From NCBI RefSeq assembly GCF_001447385.1, contig NZ_LLWQ01000187.1:1-41567 (forward strand): a stretch of DNA of 41,567 nucleotides, read 5' to 3'. This stretch comes from Paracoccus sp. MKU1 (GTDB lineage Bacteria; Pseudomonadota; Alphaproteobacteria; Rhodobacterales; Rhodobacteraceae). The notes under the pieces were generated by a model, which worked only from the letters and a program-made list of their open reading frames with translations, had not been told where the DNA came from and did no database searches. The translations under genes were made by a program, and so were the position numbers. Of this stretch, positions 17,668 to 26,966 are shown one piece after another (position 1 is the first letter of the stretch; each line of letters starts with the position of its first letter).

Positions 17668-19505
17668 CCGATACCATCCGCTTGACCGCCGCACAGGCGA
17701 TGGTGCGCTGGCTGTCGGTGCAGATGACCGAGGACGGCGAGCGCTTCATCGAGGGCGTCTGGGCGATCTTCGGCCATGGTAACGTGGCGGGCCTGGGCGA
17801 GGCGCTGCACGGGATCGGTGATGCGCTGCCCACCTGGCGCGGCCAGAACGAGCAGACCATGGCCCATGCCGCCATCGCCTATGCCAAGGCCAAGGGCCGC
17901 AGGCGGGCGCAGGCGGTGACGAGCTCCATCGGGCCGGGGGCCACGAACATGGTCACGGCCGCGGCGCTGGCGCATGTGAACCGCCTGCCGGTACTGTTCA
18001 TTCCGGGCGACGTCTTCGCGAACCGCCGCCCGGATCCGGTGCTGCAACAGGTCGAGGATTTCGACGATGGTACGGTCAGCGCCAACGACTGCTTCCGTCC
18101 CGTCAGCCGCTATTTCGACCGCATCCAGCGCCCCGAGCAACTGTTGACCGCGCTGCCGCGCGCGCTGCGGGTGATGACCGATCCGGCGAATTGCGGCCCG
18201 GTCACGCTGGCCTTCTGCCAGGACGTGCAGGCCGAGGCCTGGGACTGGCCCGAGGCGTTCTTTGAGCCGCGCGTCTGGCGTATCCGCCGGCCCGAGCCCG
18301 ATGCGGCGGAGCTGGCCGGGGTGGCGGAGTTAATCCGCAGTGCCAAGGCTCCGGTGATCGTCTGCGGCGGCGGGGTGATCTATTCCGGCGCCGAGGCGGC
18401 GCTGGCTGATTTCGCCAGCCGCCACGGCATCCCCGTGATCGAGACACAGGCCGGCAAGTCGGCGCTGGCCCAGGCGCATCCGATGAACTTCGGTGCCGCG
18501 GGCGTGGACGGCTCGGCGGCAGCGAATGCGGTGGCGACGACGGCGGATCTGGTGATCGGCATCGGCACCCGCTTCCAGGACTTCACCACCGGCTCCTGGG
18601 CGCTGTTCGCCAATCCGGTCCGCAAGCTGGTCTCGATCAACGTCCAGCCCTATGACGCCGACAAGCATGGTGCGGTAGGTCTGGTTGCGGATGCGAAGGT
18701 GGCGCTGGAGAAGCTGGGCGATCTGCTGGCCGATTACCGCGCCGGCAATGCCGATGCGCAATCCCGCGCCGAATGGCTGGCGGCGGTCGACGCCCATTGC
18801 GCCGCACCGACCGAAGACAACGCGCTGCCAATCGACGCCCAGGTGATCGGCGCCGTGCAGCGCGCGGCCCCCGAGGCCATCGCCATGTGCGCCGCCGGCA
18901 CCATGCCGGGCGCGCTGAAGCTGCTCTGGCAGCCGGCGCAGGGTGGCTATCACATGGAATACGGCTTCTCCTGCATGGGCTATGAGATCGCCGGGGCGAT
19001 GGGGCTGAAGCTGGCGCGGCCGGAGCGCGAGGTGATCTGCTTCGTGGGCGACGGCAGCTACATGATGGCCAACAGCGAACTGGCCACGGCGGTGATGCGC
19101 CGCGTGCCCTTCACCGTGGTGCTGACCGACAATCGTGGCTATGGCTGCATCAACCGCTTGCAGCAGGGCTGCGGCGGCGAGGAGTTCAACAACATGTATG
19201 TGGACTGCAACGTCGAGGTGCAGCCGCAGATCGACTATGTCGCCCATGCCGCGAGCATGGGCGCCCATGCCGTCAAGGCCGGCGGCATCGCCGATCTGGA
19301 GGCCGAGATCGCCGAGGCCCGCAGCCGCGACATCCCCACGGTGATCGTCATCGACACCACCGCCGCCCCCGGCCCCGGCGACGGCCTGACCGGCGCCGGC
19401 CATTGGTGGGACGTCGCCGTGCCCCAGGTGGGTGGGTCGGACAGGCTCCGCCAAGCCTATGCGAAATACATCGAAAACCGCCGCAAGCAGGCAACCGTCA
19501 ATTGA
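17664..19505 (+). CDS. iolD: 3D-(3,5/4)-trihydroxycyclohexane-1,2-dione acylhydrolase
   Basis: A 613-aa thiamine-diphosphate enzyme that opens the ring of the diketo intermediate to give 5-deoxy-glucuronate. The N-terminal TPP pyrimidine-binding domain has the activating glutamate E63 in [12 protein letters not shown] and the loop [12 protein letters not shown] central domain follows, then a C-terminal TPP-binding domain with [12 protein letters not shown] (GDG at 462-464) and [11 protein letters not shown], which together give the GDG-N metal motif. Length and motifs fit IolD well. The ATG overlaps the iolC stop by 4 bp. iolE starts 10 bp downstream. Confidence 0.95.
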   Translation: MTDTIRLTAAQAMVRWLSVQMTEDGERFIEGVWAIFGHGNVAGLGEALHGIGDALPTWRGQNEQTMAHAAIAYAKAKGRRRAQAVTSSIGPGATNMVTAAALAHVNRLPVLFIPGDVFANRRPDPVLQQVEDFDDGTVSANDCFRPVSRYFDRIQRPEQLLTALPRALRVMTDPANCGPVTLAFCQDVQAEAWDWPEAFFEPRVWRIRRPEPDAAELAGVAELIRSAKAPVIVCGGGVIYSGAEAALADFASRHGIPVIETQAGKSALAQAHPMNFGAAGVDGSAAANAVATTADLVIGIGTRFQDFTTGSWALFANPVRKLVSINVQPYDADKHGAVGLVADAKVALEKLGDLLADYRAGNADAQSRAEWLAAVDAHCAAPTEDNALPIDAQVIGAVQRAAPEAIAMCAAGTMPGALKLLWQPAQGGYHMEYGFSCMGYEIAGAMGLKLARPEREVICFVGDGSYMMANSELATAVMRRVPFTVVLTDNRGYGCINRLQQGCGGEEFNNMYVDCNVEVQPQIDYVAHAASMGAHAVKAGGIADLEAEIAEARSRDIPTVIVIDTTAAPGPGDGLTGAGHWWDVAVPQVGGSDRLRQAYAKYIENRRKQATVN

Positions 19506-19515
19506 AGGAATCCCC

Positions 19516-20412
19516 ATGATCCGTTTCGGAACCAATCCCATCGCCTGGGCCAATGACGACGACCAGTCGATCGGCGCCCACATCCCGACCGAGCAGATCT
19601 TGCACGAGGCGGGCGAAGTCATCGGCTTCGACGGCATCGAGAACGGCCATCGCTGGCCCTCGGACCCGCAGCAGCTCAAGGAATTGCTGGGCCGCTACGG
19701 CCTGAAATTCGTCTCGGGCTGGTATTCGACCGAACTGCTGACCCGCTCGGTCGAGGAGGAGATCGCGGCGGTCCAGGCGCATCTGGCCAAGCTCAAGGCC
19801 AACGGTTGCAAGGTCTGTATCGCCTGCGAATGCTCGAACACCGTGCATGGCCGGCCCGATGTGCCGGTCAATGCCCGGCCGCGCCTGACCGCAGGGGAAA
19901 TGGCCGAATTCGGCCGCAAGATGGAGGAGTTCGCGCGCTATCTGGCCGGGCAGGGCATCACGCTCGCCTATCACCACCACATGGGCACCGTGGTCGAAAG
20001 CCCCGAGGAGATCGACGCCTTCATGGCCGCGACCGGACCGGCGACGCATCTGCTGTTCGACGCCGGGCATTGCACCTTCGGCGGCGGCGACCCCGAGGCG
20101 GTGCTGAGGAAACATGTCGGCCGGGTGGCGCATTTCCATGCCAAGAACATCCGGCGCGACGTGACCGAGGCGGTGCGGGCCCGGGACATGAGCTTCCTGC
20201 AAGGCGTGCTGGCCGGGGCCTTCACCGTGCCGGGCGATCCCGAGGGCGCCATCGACTTCCAGCCGTTGCTGAAGATCCTGGCCGAGGCCGGCTATGACGG
20301 CTGGCTGGTCATCGAGGCCGAGCAGGATCCCGACAAGCGCAACCCGCTGGAATACCAGTCGCTTGGGCTGAAATCGCTCAAGGATATGGCGCGTGCCGTC
20401 GGGCTGCACTAG
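19516..20412 (+). CDS. iolE: Inosose dehydratase
   Basis: A 298-aa TIM-barrel enzyme that dehydrates 2-keto-myo-inositol to the diketo form used by IolD. Characteristic features are [13 protein letters not shown] at the start, [12 protein letters not shown] (about 41-52) with a likely metal-binding glutamate, LAYHHHMGT (about 152-160), [12 protein letters not shown] and VIEAEQDP near the end. AAGGAA precedes the ATG at 19516. It is in the same operon as iolD, with 10 bp between. Gene order here (C, D, E, small protein, B) is compact. Confidence 0.93.
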   Translation: MIRFGTNPIAWANDDDQSIGAHIPTEQILHEAGEVIGFDGIENGHRWPSDPQQLKELLGRYGLKFVSGWYSTELLTRSVEEEIAAVQAHLAKLKANGCKVCIACECSNTVHGRPDVPVNARPRLTAGEMAEFGRKMEEFARYLAGQGITLAYHHHMGTVVESPEEIDAFMAATGPATHLLFDAGHCTFGGGDPEAVLRKHVGRVAHFHAKNIRRDVTEAVRARDMSFLQGVLAGAFTVPGDPEGAIDFQPLLKILAEAGYDGWLVIEAEQDPDKRNPLEYQSLGLKSLKDMARAVGLH

Positions 20413-20421
20413 GCTGGCGGC

Positions 20422-20607
20422 ATGCTGGTCGATCCCAAACACCCGTTCTTCCGCCCGCTCTGGATCCGTGTCCTCTGCGTCCTGCTGCCGCTGCTCTGGG
20501 CGGGGTTCGAGGCCGCCAGCGGCGCGGTCTTCTGGGCGATCCTGTTCGGCGCGGCGGGAGTCTATCTTTTCGTGGCGCTTTTCCTGAACCGCAGCGAGGA
20601 CCGATGA
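20422..20607 (+). CDS. 61-aa small membrane protein within the iol operon
   Basis: A 61-aa protein, MLVDPKHPFFRPLWIRV at the start, followed by two hydrophobic stretches (about 14-31 and 34-55) and a charged NRSEDR tail. It starts 9 bp after iolE, and its stop overlaps the iolB ATG (ATGA), so it is translated in the operon and probably coupled to iolB. The DPKHPFF start looks like a small membrane protein family I have seen in Rhodobacterales, with no established function. It has no known role in inositol catabolism. The coding call rests on spacing, overlap and hydrophobic pattern. Confidence 0.72.
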   Translation: MLVDPKHPFFRPLWIRVLCVLLPLLWAGFEAASGAVFWAILFGAAGVYLFVALFLNRSEDR

Positions 20608-21410
20608 AACTCTTGCGCAAACCGACCGGCCAGCACGGTCTTGTCCATCACGTCACCGCCGAGGATGCGGGCTGGTCCCATGTCGGCTTCGACCTCTGGC
20701 GGCTCGGGCCCGGCGAAGTGGCCGAGGGCCATACCGGCGGCATGGAGGCGATTCTGGTGATCGTCGAGGGCAAGGCCCGCATCAGCGGCGCCGGCCGGGA
20801 CTGGGGCGAGATGGGCGAGCGGCTGGACGTGTTCGAAAAGACGCCGCCGCATTGCCTCTATCTGCCCGATGGCAGCGACTGGCGGGCCGAGGCCGTGACA
20901 CCGCTGACCCTGGCCGTCTGCCTCGCCCCCGGCAAGGGCGGCCATCCCGCCCGCCGCATCGGTCCCGAGGGCATCAGCCTGACCCAGCGCGGGCAGGGCG
21001 CCAACACCCGCTTCATCAACAACATCGCCATGGAGGACCAGGACTACTGCGACAGCCTGCTGGTCACCGAGGTCTTCACCCCGGATGGGAACTGGTCGAG
21101 CTATCCGCCGCATCGCCATGACGAGGATGACTTTCCCCGCATGACCTATCTGGAGGAAACCTATTACCACCGGCTGAACCCGCCGCAGGGCTACGGCATC
21201 CAGCGGGTCTTTACCGACGACGGCAGCCTCGACGAGACCATGGCGGTCAAGAACCACGATGTCGTGCTGGTGCCGCGCGGCCACCACCCCTGCGGCGTGC
21301 CCTATGGCTACGAGATGTATTACCTCAACGTCATGGCCGGGCCGATCCGCAAATGGCGCTATGAGAATCATCCCGACCACGACTGGATCTGGCAGCGCGA
21401 CAACGCCTGA
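20604..21410 (+). CDS. iolB: 5-deoxy-glucuronate isomerase
   Basis: A 268-aa cupin-fold enzyme that isomerises 5-deoxy-glucuronate to 5-dehydro-2-deoxy-gluconate, the substrate of IolC. The family block SYPPHRHDEDDFPRMTYLEETYYHRL (about residues 170-195) carries the likely metal-binding histidines and glutamate. The downstream HDVVLVPRGHHPCGVPYGYEMYYLNVMAGP region is also typical. It is the last gene of the iol operon, with no strong terminator after it, only a weak hairpin at 21475. Confidence 0.95.
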   Translation: MKLLRKPTGQHGLVHHVTAEDAGWSHVGFDLWRLGPGEVAEGHTGGMEAILVIVEGKARISGAGRDWGEMGERLDVFEKTPPHCLYLPDGSDWRAEAVTPLTLAVCLAPGKGGHPARRIGPEGISLTQRGQGANTRFINNIAMEDQDYCDSLLVTEVFTPDGNWSSYPPHRHDEDDFPRMTYLEETYYHRLNPPQGYGIQRVFTDDGSLDETMAVKNHDVVLVPRGHHPCGVPYGYEMYYLNVMAGPIRKWRYENHPDHDWIWQRDNA

Positions 21411-21474
21411 ACAAGGCGGTTCGGCCGGATTCCGCCGGGCCGGGGGCGCCTCTCCTTCCCATGCTCGGCCAGCA

Positions 21475-21508
21475 AAACGCCGGAAACCTGTCGGATTTTT
21501 CGGCGTTT
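21475..21508. other. Inverted repeat between iolB and dppA
   Basis: AAACGCCG (21475-21482) and CGGCGTTT (21501-21508) are a perfect 8-bp inverted repeat, with GAAA and TTTTT next to the arms extending it imperfectly. The T run precedes the right arm rather than following it, so a classical terminator is uncertain. It could mark the end of the iol transcript or be an operator. Confidence 0.4.
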
Positions 21509-21554
21509 CGCTGCGTCATTCAAGCAAAATGACGGTCAGACCCGGCAGAGCTCT

Positions 21555-21588
21555 TGACCTGTCAGGCAGATTCGTTTGCATCAGGTCA
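21555..21588. promoter_or_regulatory. Inverted repeat and TTGACC box upstream of dppA
   Basis: TGACCTG (21555-21561) and CAGGTCA (21582-21588) form a perfect 7-bp inverted repeat with 20 bp between, ending 28 bp before the dppA start. TTGACC at 21554-21559 is a good -35 hexamer and overlaps the left arm, but no good -10 hexamer is seen at the right spacing. A regulator site overlapping the dpp promoter is plausible. Confidence 0.42.
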
Positions 21589-21616
21589 GGGAATATCTCT
21601 AGACATGGGAGGCATT

Positions 21617-23221
21617 ATGTCGTTCTTCTCCACCCGCATGCTCGCGGCGTCGGCCTTTGCGCTGATGGCTGCGGCACCGCTGCATGCGAAGACCTTCGTC
21701 TATTGCTCGGAAGGCTCGCCCGAAGGGTTCGACGCGGCGCCTTATACCTCGGGCACCACCTTCGACGCCTCTGGCCATGCGGTCTATAACCGCCTGGTGC
21801 AGTTCAAGCCCGGCACGACCGAGATCGAGCCGGCGCTGGCCGAAAGCTGGGACGTGTCCGAGGACGGTCTGGAATACACCTTCCACCTGCGCCAGGGCGT
21901 GAAGTTCCATTCCAACGACAAGTTCACGCCCTCGCGCGACTTCAACGCCGACGACGTGATCTTCACCTTCGAGCGCCAGGCCAGCGCCGACCATCCCTGG
22001 CACGAATACATCCCCGGCATCACCTATGAATATTACTCGTCGATGGAGATGGACAAGCTGATCAAGTCCATCGAAAAGGTCGACGACCACACGGTGAAGT
22101 TCACCCTGAACCAGCCCGAGGCACCGTTCCTGGCCAATGTGGCGATGCCCTTCGTCTCGATCGTCTCCAAGGAATATGCCGATGCGCTGGACGCCGCCGG
22201 CACCCGCGAGGACCTGAACAACGCCCCCATCGGCACCGGCCCGTTCCGCTTCGTCGCCTATCAGAAGGACGCGGTGATCCGCTACCAGAAGAACGCCGAT
22301 TACTGGGGCGAGGCGCCCAAGATCGACGACCTGGTCTTTGCCATCACCCCCGACGCCTCGGTGCGGCTGCAAAAGCTCAAGGCCGGCGAATGCCACCTGA
22401 TGCCCTATCCCGCGCCGGCCGACCTGGACGAGATCCGGGCCGACCCGAACCTCAAGCTGGACGAACAGCCCGGCCTGAACGTGGGGTATCTGGCCTATAA
22501 CACCACGGTTGCGCCCTTCGACAATCCGCAGGTCCGCAAGGCGCTGAACATGGCGCTGGACAAGCAGGCGCTGATCGACGCCGTCTATCAGGGCAATGCC
22601 GAGGTCGCCAAGAACCCGATCCCGCCGACCATGTGGTCCTATAACGACGCCATCGAGGACGACAAACACGACCCCGAGGCGGCCAAGGCGATGCTGGAGG
22701 AGGCCGGCGTCAAGGATCTGACCATGGAAGTCTGGGCCATGCCGGTGCAGCGCCCCTACATGCCCAATGCCCGCCGCACCGCCGAGCTGATCCAGAGCGA
22801 TTTCGCCAAGGTCGGCGTCAAGGTCGAGATCGTCAGCTACGAATGGGGCGAATACCTGAAGAAATCGATGGAGGAGGGCCGCAAGGGCGCCGTCATCCTG
22901 GGCTGGACCGGCGATAACGGCGACCCGGACAACTTCCTGTCGGTGCTGCTCAGCTGCGCCGCGGCCAATCCGGGCGGCGCGAACCGGGCCTTCTGGTGCA
23001 ACCAGGAGTTCTCGGACCTGCTGGCCAAGGCCAAGGCGACCTCCGACCATGACGAGCGCGTGAAGCTCTACGAACAGGCGCAGGTCATCTTCAAGCAAGA
23101 GGCGCCCTGGGCCACGCTGGCGCATTCGACGCAATATGTGCCGATGGCCAAGAACGTGACCGGCTTCGTGCAATCGCCGCTGGGCGACTATGCCTTCGAC
23201 ACCGTGGACCTGACCGAATAA
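21617..23221 (+). CDS. dppA: Dipeptide ABC transporter periplasmic binding protein
   Basis: A 534-aa SBP family 5 protein that closely tracks E. coli DppA: KTFVYCSEGSPEGFDAAPYTSGT near the mature start, RLQKLKAGECHLMPYP, PGLNVGYLAYN, MPVQRPYMPNARR and GWTGDNGDPDNF. The four cysteines (in VYC, GEC, LSCAA and FWCNQ) align with the DppA disulphide cysteines. The signal peptide is about 25 residues (APLHA/KT). The ATG at 21617 is preferred over 21605 because GGGAGG lies 4 bp before it. The ligand is probably dipeptides; haem or aminolevulinate are also bound by DppA-type proteins. A strong hairpin separates it from dppB. Confidence 0.95.
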   Translation: MSFFSTRMLAASAFALMAAAPLHAKTFVYCSEGSPEGFDAAPYTSGTTFDASGHAVYNRLVQFKPGTTEIEPALAESWDVSEDGLEYTFHLRQGVKFHSNDKFTPSRDFNADDVIFTFERQASADHPWHEYIPGITYEYYSSMEMDKLIKSIEKVDDHTVKFTLNQPEAPFLANVAMPFVSIVSKEYADALDAAGTREDLNNAPIGTGPFRFVAYQKDAVIRYQKNADYWGEAPKIDDLVFAITPDASVRLQKLKAGECHLMPYPAPADLDEIRADPNLKLDEQPGLNVGYLAYNTTVAPFDNPQVRKALNMALDKQALIDAVYQGNAEVAKNPIPPTMWSYNDAIEDDKHDPEAAKAMLEEAGVKDLTMEVWAMPVQRPYMPNARRTAELIQSDFAKVGVKVEIVSYEWGEYLKKSMEEGRKGAVILGWTGDNGDPDNFLSVLLSCAAANPGGANRAFWCNQEFSDLLAKAKATSDHDERVKLYEQAQVIFKQEAPWATLAHSTQYVPMAKNVTGFVQSPLGDYAFDTVDLTE

Positions 23222-23247
23222 GGTCGGTTCCGGACTGAAACTCTCGC

Positions 23248-23277
23248 GGCCGTGCAGGGAATTTTCCTTGCACGGCC
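23248..23277 (+). other. Intercistronic stem-loop between dppA and dppB
   Basis: GGCCGTGCA (23248-23256) and TGCACGGCC (23269-23277) form a perfect 9-bp stem that can extend inwards through GGGAA/TTTCC pairing. It lies 27 bp after the dppA stop. There is only a CTTAGG tail, so partial termination or protection of the dppA mRNA from 3' decay is more likely than a full stop. Confidence 0.6.
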
Positions 23278-23293
23278 CTTAGGTTAGGGTTCG

Positions 23294-24301
23294 ATGCTCA
23301 GATTCATCCTCAAGAAACTGCTTTACCTGGTTCCGACGATGATCGGGATCACGCTGGTGGCCTTCGGCTTCATCCGGCTGCTGCCCGGCGATCCCGTCCT
23401 GCTGATGGCCGGCGAGCGCGGCGTCTCGCCCGAGCGCTACGCCCAGATCGCGGCGCAGCTCGGCTATGACAAGCCGGTCTGGCAGCAATACCTCCACTAT
23501 CTCGGCAATCTGCTCCAGGGCGACCTGGGCAATTCGCTGGTGACCAAGAAGCCGGTGCTGACCGAGTTCCTGGCGCTGTTCCCGGCCACGGTCGAACTGG
23601 CGCTGGTGGCCATCATCATCGCCACGGTGATCGGCGTGCCGGTGGGCGTGATCGCGGCAATCAAGCGCGGTTCCTGGTTCGACCAGATCTCGATGACCGC
23701 GGCGCTGGTCGGGTTCTCGATGCCGATCTTCTGGTGGGGGCTTCTGCTCATCATCCTGTTTTCCGGCGTGCTGGGCTGGACGCCGGTTTCGGGCCGCATC
23801 TCGCTGATGTATTTCTTCCCGTCGGTCACCGGATTCATGCTGATCGACAGCCTGATCTCGGGGCAGAAGGGCGCCTTCGCCTCGGCGCTGAGCCACCTGA
23901 TCCTGCCCTCGATCGTGCTGGCGACCATTCCGCTGGCGGTGATCGCGCGCCAGACCCGCTCGGCCATGCTGGAGGTGATGGGCGAGGATTACGTCCGCAC
24001 CGCCCGTGCCAAGGGCCTGTCGTCGCGCCGCGTGATCGGCGTCCATGCGCTGCGCAACGCCCTGATCCCGGTCATCACCACCATCGGCTTGCAGGTCGGC
24101 GTGCTGATGGCGGGCGCCATCCTGACCGAGACGATCTTTTCCTGGCCCGGCATCGGCAAGTGGATGATCGATTCGATCTCGCGCCGCGACTATCCGGTGG
24201 TGCAGTCGGGCCTGCTGCTGATCGCCGCCATCGTGATGATCGTGAACCTGATCGTCGACCTGACCTATGGTCTCATCAACCCGAGGATCCGGCACAAATG
24301 A
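23294..24301 (+). CDS. dppB: Dipeptide ABC transporter permease DppB
   Basis: A 335-aa membrane protein of the OppB/DppB family: MLRFILKKLLYLVPTMIGITL start, first helix, then RLLPGDPVLLMAGERG, five further helices, and the coupling EAA-like loop with DYVRTARAKGLSSRRVIGVHALRNALIPV (about residues 233-261). The length is typical. It pairs with DppC, whose ATG overlaps its stop by 4 bp. The ribosome site (TTAGGG) is weak, in line with lower expression than dppA. Confidence 0.95.
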   Translation: MLRFILKKLLYLVPTMIGITLVAFGFIRLLPGDPVLLMAGERGVSPERYAQIAAQLGYDKPVWQQYLHYLGNLLQGDLGNSLVTKKPVLTEFLALFPATVELALVAIIIATVIGVPVGVIAAIKRGSWFDQISMTAALVGFSMPIFWWGLLLIILFSGVLGWTPVSGRISLMYFFPSVTGFMLIDSLISGQKGAFASALSHLILPSIVLATIPLAVIARQTRSAMLEVMGEDYVRTARAKGLSSRRVIGVHALRNALIPVITTIGLQVGVLMAGAILTETIFSWPGIGKWMIDSISRRDYPVVQSGLLLIAAIVMIVNLIVDLTYGLINPRIRHK

Positions 24302-25200
24302 CCGATACCACCGTCAAGATTTCGGACGCGGCCATCCGCCGCCGGATGCTGAAGGAATTCTGGTTCTATTTCAGCCAGAACCGCGGCGCGGTGATCGGCC
24401 TCGTCGTCTTCGTCCTGCTGGTGCTGACCGCCGTCTTCGCCTCGCTGATCGCGCCGCATGACCCCACCCAGCAATATCGCGACGCGCTGCTGGTGCCGCC
24501 GATCTGGCAGGAGGGCGGCCGCGCCGGCTTCCTTCTGGGCACCGATGCGGTGGGCCGGGACATGCTGTCGCGGCTGATCTACGGCGCGCAGTATTCGCTG
24601 TTCATCGGCATTGTCGTCGTCGCCATCGCCCTGACCGGCGGCATCATCATCGGGCTTTTCGCCGGCTTCTTCGGCGGCTGGGTCGATACCGTCATCATGC
24701 GGGTCATGGATGTGGTGCTGGCCTTCCCCTCGCTGCTGCTGGCGCTGGTGCTGGTCGCCATCCTGGGGCCGGGCCTGACCAATGCGATGATTGCCATCGC
24801 CATCGTCTACCAGCCGCATTTCGCCCGCCTGACCCGCGCCGCGGTGATGAGCGAGAAGGCCCGCGAATATGTCACCGCCGCCAAGGTGGCGGGTGCGTCG
24901 AACCTGCGGCTGATGTTCAAGACCATCCTGCCCAACTGCCTGGCGCCGCTGATCGTGCAGGCGACGCTGAGCTTTTCCAGCGCCGTGCTCGACTCCGCGG
25001 CGCTCGGCTTCCTCGGCATGGGGGCGCAGCCGCCGGCCTCGGAATGGGGCACCATGCTGGCCGAGGCGCGCGAGTTCATCCTGCGCGCCTGGTGGGTGGT
25101 GACCTTCCCCGGCCTCGCCATCCTGGTCTCGGTGCTGGCGATCAACCTGATGGGCGACGGTCTGCGCGACGCGCTCGACCCGAAACTGAAGCGGAGCTGA
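24298..25200 (+). CDS. dppC: Dipeptide ABC transporter permease DppC
   Basis: A 300-aa OppC/DppC-family permease: cytoplasmic N-terminal segment with FWFYFSQNRGAVIGL, periplasmic loop with HDPTQQYRDALLVPP, FLLGTDAVGRDMLSRLIYGAQYSL (about residues 78-101), and the coupling loop SEKAREYVTAAKVAGASNLRLMFKTILPN near 182-210. It begins within the dppB stop (ATGA) and ends 3 bp before dppD, so the permeases and ATPases are one translational unit. Confidence 0.95.
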   Translation: MTDTTVKISDAAIRRRMLKEFWFYFSQNRGAVIGLVVFVLLVLTAVFASLIAPHDPTQQYRDALLVPPIWQEGGRAGFLLGTDAVGRDMLSRLIYGAQYSLFIGIVVVAIALTGGIIIGLFAGFFGGWVDTVIMRVMDVVLAFPSLLLALVLVAILGPGLTNAMIAIAIVYQPHFARLTRAAVMSEKAREYVTAAKVAGASNLRLMFKTILPNCLAPLIVQATLSFSSAVLDSAALGFLGMGAQPPASEWGTMLAEAREFILRAWWVVTFPGLAILVSVLAINLMGDGLRDALDPKLKRS

Positions 25201-25203
25201 GCC

Positions 25204-26040
25204 ATGGCCTTGCTGACAATCCGCAACATGACCGTGCGCTTCGCCACCTCGACCGGCAGCTTTACCGCCGTGGACGGCATCGACGTGACCGTGGACAAGG
25301 GCGAGGTGCTGGCCATCGTGGGCGAGTCTGGCTCGGGCAAGTCGGTCTCGATGCTGGCGGCGATGGGGCTTCTGCCCGACACCGCCACCGTCACCGCCGA
25401 CGAGATGCGCTTCGACGGGCAGGACCTGCTCAAGATGACCTCGCGCCAGCGCCGCCGCATCATCGGGCGCGAGATCACCATGATCTTCCAGGAGCCCATC
25501 GCGTCCCTGAACCCCAGCTTCACCACCGGCTACCAGATCGAGGAGGTGCTGCGCTTCAACGCCGGTCTCTCGAAACGGGCGGCGCGGGCCAGGGCGCTGG
25601 AGCTGTTCCGGCAGGTCGGCATCCCCGACCCCGAGGAAAAGCTGAAATCCTATCCGCACCAGATGTCGGGCGGGCAATGCCAGCGGGTGATGATCGCCAT
25701 GGCCATCGCCACCAACCCGCGCCTGCTGATCGCCGACGAGCCGACGACGGCGCTGGACGTGACGATCCAGAAGCAGATCCTCGACCTGTTGATGCGATTG
25801 CAGGAACAGACCGGCATGGCGCTGATCCTCATCACCCATGACATGGGCGTGGTGGCCGAGACCGCCGACCGCGTGCAGGTGCAATACAAGGGCCGCAAGA
25901 TGGAGGAGGCCGACGTGCTCACGCTGTTCGAGGCGCCCAAACATCCCTATACGCGGGCGCTGCTCTCGGCCCTGCCGGAAAACGCCACCGGCGACCGGCT
26001 GCCCACCGTGGGCTCCTTCCTCGAGGAGGCCGCGAAATGA
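25204..26040 (+). CDS. dppD: Dipeptide ABC transporter ATPase DppD, short form
   Basis: A 278-aa ABC ATPase with Walker [11 protein letters not shown] (about residues 40-49), Q-loop [12 protein letters not shown], signature [12 protein letters not shown] and Walker [13 protein letters not shown]. It is about 50 residues shorter than E. coli DppD (327 aa): it stops soon after [14 protein letters not shown] and has no C-terminal CxxxPRCP-type cysteine cluster. The stop overlaps the dppF ATG by 4 bp, so the short end looks natural rather than a frameshift. Confidence 0.93.
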   Translation: MALLTIRNMTVRFATSTGSFTAVDGIDVTVDKGEVLAIVGESGSGKSVSMLAAMGLLPDTATVTADEMRFDGQDLLKMTSRQRRRIIGREITMIFQEPIASLNPSFTTGYQIEEVLRFNAGLSKRAARARALELFRQVGIPDPEEKLKSYPHQMSGGQCQRVMIAMAIATNPRLLIADEPTTALDVTIQKQILDLLMRLQEQTGMALILITHDMGVVAETADRVQVQYKGRKMEEADVLTLFEAPKHPYTRALLSALPENATGDRLPTVGSFLEEAAK

Positions 26041-26876
26041 GCGTGGTTCAGGGCAAGAACATCATCCGCGACTATCACGTCCCCGGCTCGCTGACCCGCC
26101 GGGCCAAGGAAGTGCGCGCGGTCAAGGGCATCAGCTTTTCGGTGGATCGCGGCAAGACCCTGGCCATCGTCGGCGAGTCGGGCTCGGGCAAATCGACGCT
26201 GGCACGGATCATCGCGCTGATCGACCCGGCCTCGGGCGGCGAGTTGCTGATCGAGGGCAAGCCGGTCGATATCGCCAAGGCGCGGCTGACGCGCGAAATG
26301 CGCTCCAAGGTGCAGATGGTGTTCCAGAACCCCTATGGCAGCCTGAACCCGCGCCAGAAGATCGGCGACGTGCTGATGGAGCCCTTGCTCCTGAACACCG
26401 ACACGCCGGCCGCGGAACGCCGCCGGCGCGCCGAGGAGATGCTGGTCAAGGTCGGCCTGCCGCCCGAGGTGTTCAACCGCTACCCGCACATGTTCTCGGG
26501 CGGGCAGCGCCAGCGCATTGCCATCGCCCGGGCGCTGATGCTGAACCCGACGCTCCTGGTGCTGGACGAGCCGGTCTCGGCGCTGGACCTTTCGGTGCAG
26601 GCGCAGGTGCTGAACCTGCTGGCCGACCTGCAAGAGGAGTTCAACCTGGCCTATGTCTTCATCAGCCATGACCTGTCGGTGGTGCGCTACATCGCCGACG
26701 ACGTGCTGGTGATGAACAAGGGCGAGGCGGTGGAGCAGGGCGCGCGGGAAGAGGTCTTTGCCGACCCCAGGCACCCCTATACGCGCGAGTTGTTCGCCGC
26801 GACCCCGGTCACGGATGTCGAGGCGATCCGCCAACGCGTGGCCCGCCGCAAGGCGCTGCGCGCCGCGACCGCCTGA
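26037..26876 (+). CDS. dppF: Dipeptide ABC transporter ATPase DppF, short form
   Basis: A 279-aa ABC ATPase with Walker [13 protein letters not shown] (about residues 45-56), Q-loop [13 protein letters not shown], signature [16 protein letters not shown] and Walker [17 protein letters not shown]. Like DppD it lacks the C-terminal cysteine-rich tail of E. coli DppF (334 aa), ending in [10 protein letters not shown] after [13 protein letters not shown]. It is the last gene of the dpp operon and is followed by a strong terminator. Confidence 0.93.
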   Translation: MSVVQGKNIIRDYHVPGSLTRRAKEVRAVKGISFSVDRGKTLAIVGESGSGKSTLARIIALIDPASGGELLIEGKPVDIAKARLTREMRSKVQMVFQNPYGSLNPRQKIGDVLMEPLLLNTDTPAAERRRRAEEMLVKVGLPPEVFNRYPHMFSGGQRQRIAIARALMLNPTLLVLDEPVSALDLSVQAQVLNLLADLQEEFNLAYVFISHDLSVVRYIADDVLVMNKGEAVEQGAREEVFADPRHPYTRELFAATPVTDVEAIRQRVARRKALRAATA

Positions 26877-26878
26877 CA

Positions 26879-26918
26879 GGCTGGCCCGCCGCAAAGCAGC
26901 GCCGGGCCAGCCTTCTTT
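26879..26918 (+). terminator. Rho-independent terminator of the dpp operon
   Basis: GGCTGGCCCG (26879-26888) and CGGGCCAGCC (26903-26912) form a perfect 10-bp stem followed by TTCTTT. It starts within 3 bp of the dppF stop codon. Confidence 0.82.
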
Positions 26919-26942
26919 CGTGTCCAAATATCCTCGGGGGGT

Positions 26943-26964
26943 CCGGGGGGCGAAGCGCCCCCGG
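26943..26964. repeat. GC palindrome in the dppF-epmB spacer
   Basis: GGGGGCG (26946-26952) and CGCCCCC (26956-26962) form a 7-bp stem with a 3-nt loop, with CC/GG outside. It follows the motif TCCAAATATCCTCGGGG (from 26926). It lies just after the epmB stop on the minus strand and may terminate epmB. Similar CCAAATA motifs occur in two other spacers here (near 34260 and 36241), so this may be a family of intergenic repeats. Confidence 0.5.
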
Positions 26965-26966
26965 CC

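Noticed and set aside
15613..17694. Minus-strand open frame of 693 codons opposite iolC
   Set aside because: Antisense to the iolC-DUF2090 fusion, which explains every base; no family motifs.
25204..26876. Possible frameshift truncation of dppD and dppF
   Set aside because: dppD overlaps the dppF start normally, and the dppF stop is followed at once by a strong terminator, so the short ends look natural.
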